Part shown: positions 61,393 to 64,000 of the stretch, one piece after another
Position numbering within the stretch: the first letter of the stretch is position 1
Layout of the letters: the number at the start of each line of letters is the position of its first letter
Assembly: GCA_021771035.1 (NCBI GenBank)
Contig: JAETPU010000006.1
Coordinates: 1-64,000 of the forward strand
Direction: 5' to 3'
Length of the DNA stretch: 64,000 nt
Source of the DNA: Marvinbryantia formatexigens
GTDB lineage: Bacteria > Bacillota > Clostridia > Oscillospirales > Ruminococcaceae
Notes under the pieces: model-generated
Seen by the model: only the letters and a program-made list of their open reading frames with translations
Database searches by the model: none
What the model was told of the DNA's origin: nothing
Made by a program: the position numbers and the translations under genes

Positions 61393-61717
61393 CAGCCCGA
61401 ACCATGCCCGGCATTCCATGGCGGCCTTTCCTTACTCCCCACGGGCATTCCGCCCCTCCAGCATCCAGGGGAAAATACTCATGGTAATGTTTCTGATAGA
61501 TATAACAAAACTAGCTATCCGGCATCGGGAAGGCCTTTTTGACAGCCCCCGGCCTTTGAACTTCATGATCCTGTGCAACGAGATCCATAAAAAGGTCAAA
61601 CCAATTCTATCCTCCGGGCCCGCCTGCCTGTTAAAATACTGCTATCGCAATTTTCCATCCCATGTCGGGTACTTAGTCCCGGACTGGTAAGCCCTACAAC
61701 AATTTATGGAGGCCGTT
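61393..61717. other. Intergenic, no gene recognised
   Basis: No promoter or hairpin stands out. The stretch ends with GGAGG 5 nt before the next ATG. Confidence 0.45.
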
Positions 61718-63769
61718 ATGAATCAAAATTCCCAACTGGAACTGAAAAACTCCAGCTTCTGCGTCCGCTTTGACCCCGCAACCGGCGGCGTCACCCATCT
61801 TTTCCTGCAAGCCGATTCCCATGGGATGAACTGGGCCCAGGGAGAGGCCCAGTGGGGCACCCCCGCCCCCATCCCCAGCGCGGTCCATGTTTCCTCGGAT
61901 AATTCCCAGTCCTCCTGCGACGGCTACAGCGTCCGTCAGGTCTCCTTCCGGGACGGATGCCTGCGCGCCGTATACCAGAGCAACCTTGTCACCGTCACCG
62001 CACTGCGGGACTTCAGCCCCAACGGGAATTTCCGGGAACGCTACACCATCCAGAACCACACCGCCGCCCCGGTTTTTCTGCCGCGGGGTTCCTTTGGCAT
62101 CTATACCACCTTCAACGATAACTACCAGGATATCCAAACCTGCCTGACCCAGCGCTGCCACACCCACTTGTGGTGCGGCGGTCAGGTCAGCTACGTGTGC
62201 GCCCTGCGTATGTCCGGCCAGGGGCCCCACCTGGGGCTCATGCTCACCCAGGGAAGCCTGGAGGGCTACAGCGTCATCCGCCAAGAGGAAAAGAGCAGCA
62301 ATGACCGGGGGGATTTCAGCCTCTGCCCAGGGCTTTTGACGCTGGCCCCCGGGGAGAGCGTTCAGCTGGAATGGGAACTCTTTCCCCACGCCGGCCGGGA
62401 GGATTTTTACCGCATCCTGATGCAGTATCCCCATATGATCCATATCCAGGCCGAGCATTACACCCTGTTCCCTGGGGAGCCGCTTCGCCTGCGGGCCCAG
62501 TGCGCCTCCCCCATTGGGCAGGCACAGGTGCGCGCGCTGGATACCCAGATTCCCTTTACCGTGCAGGACAACCTTCTGCTGGTGGACGCCACACTCCCGC
62601 AGCTGCGGGGGGAAGTGTCCATTTCTGTCACCATCAACGGAATTTCCACCTGGCTGCGGGTGAACTTCTGTCCCGATTATTCCCATCTCCTGGACGCCCG
62701 CACCCGGTATATCGGGGAGAACCAGCAGTTCCACGGGGAAAACAGCCCTCTTGACGGGGCCTATCTCATCTATGACACTCAGGAGCATTACCAGTATTAC
62801 AACGCCCAGTTTGCTGATCACAACGCGGGCCGGGAACGCCTGGCAATGGGCGTGGTGATGGCCCGGCGCCTGCAGCACAGTCCCGATGACAGGCTGTATG
62901 CCTCCCTGATGGAGTATGCCGCCTTTGTGGAACGGGAACTGTTCGACAGGAACACCGGCGTCGTCTACAATGACGCCCTGCGCAACAATAACTGGCACCG
63001 CAACTATAACTATCCCTGGGTGGCCGCGTTCTTTATTGAGCTTTTCCATCTCACCGGGGAAAGGGACTGCCTCTACAAGATGGCCCTGTGTATGAAGGGC
63101 TACTACCGCCATGGCGGCGCGGAATTCTATGCCATCGGTATGCCCATGGTGGATTCCATCCAGGCCCTGCGCCAGGAGGGGATGGAAAAGCTGGCCGGGG
63201 AGCTCTTGGCCCTTTACCGGGAGCACGGGAACCGAATCCTTAAAAACAGCATCTTCTTCCCGGCCCATGAGGTGGCCTATGAGCAGTCCATCGTCACGCC
63301 GGCCCTGGCAATTCTCCTGCAGCTGTATGAGCTCACCGGGGAGGACGCCTACTGGCAGGAGATCCAGCGCCAGATGCCTCTTTTGGAGGCCTTCGCCTTC
63401 ACGCAGCCGGACTGCCATCTCTATGAAATCGCCATCCGCCATTGGGACGGCTATTGGTTCGGCAAACGGATGCAGTATGGCGACACCTTCCCCCATTATT
63501 GGAGCGTGCTCTCCGCAGATGTGTTCGCCCGCTATGCCCGCCTGCAAAAGGGTAACGGCTGCGGGGACTACGCCCGGCGCGCCCAGGAAATCCTCAGGGG
63601 CAACCTGTGCCTGTTCTTTGAAGACGGCGGGGCCTCCTGTGCCTACCTGCACCCCATCCAGGTGAATGGCCGGAAGGGCGAATACTATGACGAATGGGCC
63701 AACGACCAGGATTGGGCGCTCTACTATGCGGAAAAATGGCTTGCAGAGGCCCAAAGCCAGTCCAAATAA
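61718..63769 (+). CDS. Glycosidase-like protein, alpha/alpha toroid
   Basis: This 683-residue, apparently cytoplasmic protein has an N-terminal beta-sandwich half (about residues 1-320) and a C-terminal helical half (about 330-680). The sandwich contains SFGIYTTFNDNY, and the toroid has RNYNYPWVAAFFIELFHLTG, HEVAYEQSIVTPALAILLQLYELTG and HWDGYWFGKRMQYGDTFPHYWS, a Trp/Tyr/Asp-rich groove typical of six-hairpin glycosidases and lyases. No family I can name fits the whole. ATG 61718 has GGAGG 5 nt upstream; the ATG at 61706 overlaps that site. Its position behind a sugar permease suggests oligosaccharide breakdown. Confidence 0.75.
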   Translation: MNQNSQLELKNSSFCVRFDPATGGVTHLFLQADSHGMNWAQGEAQWGTPAPIPSAVHVSSDNSQSSCDGYSVRQVSFRDGCLRAVYQSNLVTVTALRDFSPNGNFRERYTIQNHTAAPVFLPRGSFGIYTTFNDNYQDIQTCLTQRCHTHLWCGGQVSYVCALRMSGQGPHLGLMLTQGSLEGYSVIRQEEKSSNDRGDFSLCPGLLTLAPGESVQLEWELFPHAGREDFYRILMQYPHMIHIQAEHYTLFPGEPLRLRAQCASPIGQAQVRALDTQIPFTVQDNLLLVDATLPQLRGEVSISVTINGISTWLRVNFCPDYSHLLDARTRYIGENQQFHGENSPLDGAYLIYDTQEHYQYYNAQFADHNAGRERLAMGVVMARRLQHSPDDRLYASLMEYAAFVERELFDRNTGVVYNDALRNNNWHRNYNYPWVAAFFIELFHLTGERDCLYKMALCMKGYYRHGGAEFYAIGMPMVDSIQALRQEGMEKLAGELLALYREHGNRILKNSIFFPAHEVAYEQSIVTPALAILLQLYELTGEDAYWQEIQRQMPLLEAFAFTQPDCHLYEIAIRHWDGYWFGKRMQYGDTFPHYWSVLSADVFARYARLQKGNGCGDYARRAQEILRGNLCLFFEDGGASCAYLHPIQVNGRKGEYYDEWANDQDWALYYAEKWLAEAQSQSK

Positions 63770-63936
63770 GTATTTTTTTCTGATTTTATCCTGGCTGTAT
63801 TTTTTCATGGCTTCATCCATCCAGAAAACGCAGCTCCATTCAATGGGTTTTCTGACGCGGAAGCAGGCCGGAACACACGGTGTCCCCCCCTCAAATCCAT
63901 ACAAAAATACCCCCGAAATTTCTGCATCCGCCACCC

Positions 63937-63965
63937 TTGATTTCTCCCGCAAACCCTCGTATGAT
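63937..63965 (+). promoter_or_regulatory. Promoter reading out of the window
   Basis: TTGATT (63937-63942), 17-bp spacer, TATGAT (63960-63965), pointing to a gene beyond position 64000. The stretch 63770-63936 holds no gene. Confidence 0.55.
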
Positions 63966-64000
63966 GAGAGTATAGGATACCGGCCGTGATGCCGGGAGAA

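Noticed and set aside
61694-63952. 752-codon open frame on the minus strand
   Set aside because: It is antisense to the glycosidase-like gene, has no ribosome site or recognisable domain and the compositional look of a shadow frame in G/C-rich DNA.

Overview
This window looks like a chromosomal segment of a spore-forming, gut-type anaerobic Clostridia (Oscillospirales/Ruminococcaceae-like, inferred from protein flavour and not from a marker gene). It carries the forespore sigma factor sigG, the spore gene ytfJ, scpA/scpB, class B sortase, XpaC/TelA and AGGAGG-type ribosome sites, with a fairly GC-rich coding sequence. No phage, plasmid, CRISPR or secretion cluster is visible.

Layout. 1-470: two consensus promoters reading left out of the window, with an rRNA-leader-like sequence, back to back with a tRNA-Arg(CCG) gene. 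0.5-8.3 kb: tocopherol-cyclase-like protein, Na/Pi cotransporter, a secreted zinc-motif protein, a polytopic membrane protein, a sugar isomerase/epimerase. 9.1-15.6 kb: carbohydrate block (AraC regulator, URO-D-like methyltransferase, GH13 enzyme, ribbon-helix-helix protein, fucose/arabinose-isomerase-like protein). 15.9-18.6 kb: sortase B, DUF503, YjbQ, DUF5131. 18.7-20.8 kb: paired small XRE regulators facing an amber-split gene across an operator-like palindrome, then a hairpin-rich noncoding island with a MITE-like element. 20.9-23.5 kb: ECF sigma/anti-sigma operon with two membrane proteins. 24-28 kb: GH109-like oxidoreductase, GNAT, an amber-interrupted YgjV pseudogene, a processive GT2. 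28.6-37 kb: TelA/XpaC, sigG, a heterodimeric ABC exporter. 37.5-43.9 kb: nucleoside hydrolase, dcd, pepT, GH110 galactosidase, luxS, rpmB. 44-48.9 kb: M50 protease, scpA, scpB, DUF2953, ytfJ, D-Ala-D-Ala carboxypeptidase. 49-64 kb: MATE pump, a repeat array, MYG1-DUF1653 fusion, TetR/SDR pair, LysR, heparinase-like enzyme, mtnN, MFS permease and a large glycosidase-like protein.

How it fits together. Several carbohydrate-active proteins (GH13, GH109-like, GH110, heparinase-like, a 683-residue glycosidase-like protein) lack signal peptides and sit near regulators, isomerases or transporters, which suggests that imported host or plant oligosaccharides are processed in the cytoplasm. luxS and mtnN together give the two steps that detoxify S-adenosylhomocysteine and release the AI-2 precursor. 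sigG, ytfJ and the carboxypeptidase point to endospore formation.

The most unusual signal is noncoding: a 115-bp repeat in six copies (5.1, 8.7-9.0 and 51.1-51.5 kb). Tandem copies repeat at 114-116 bp, every copy opens with a -10-like hexamer, and every copy folds into three hairpins whose arms change in step. A second hairpin family lies at 19.8-20.7 and 33.0-33.6 kb.
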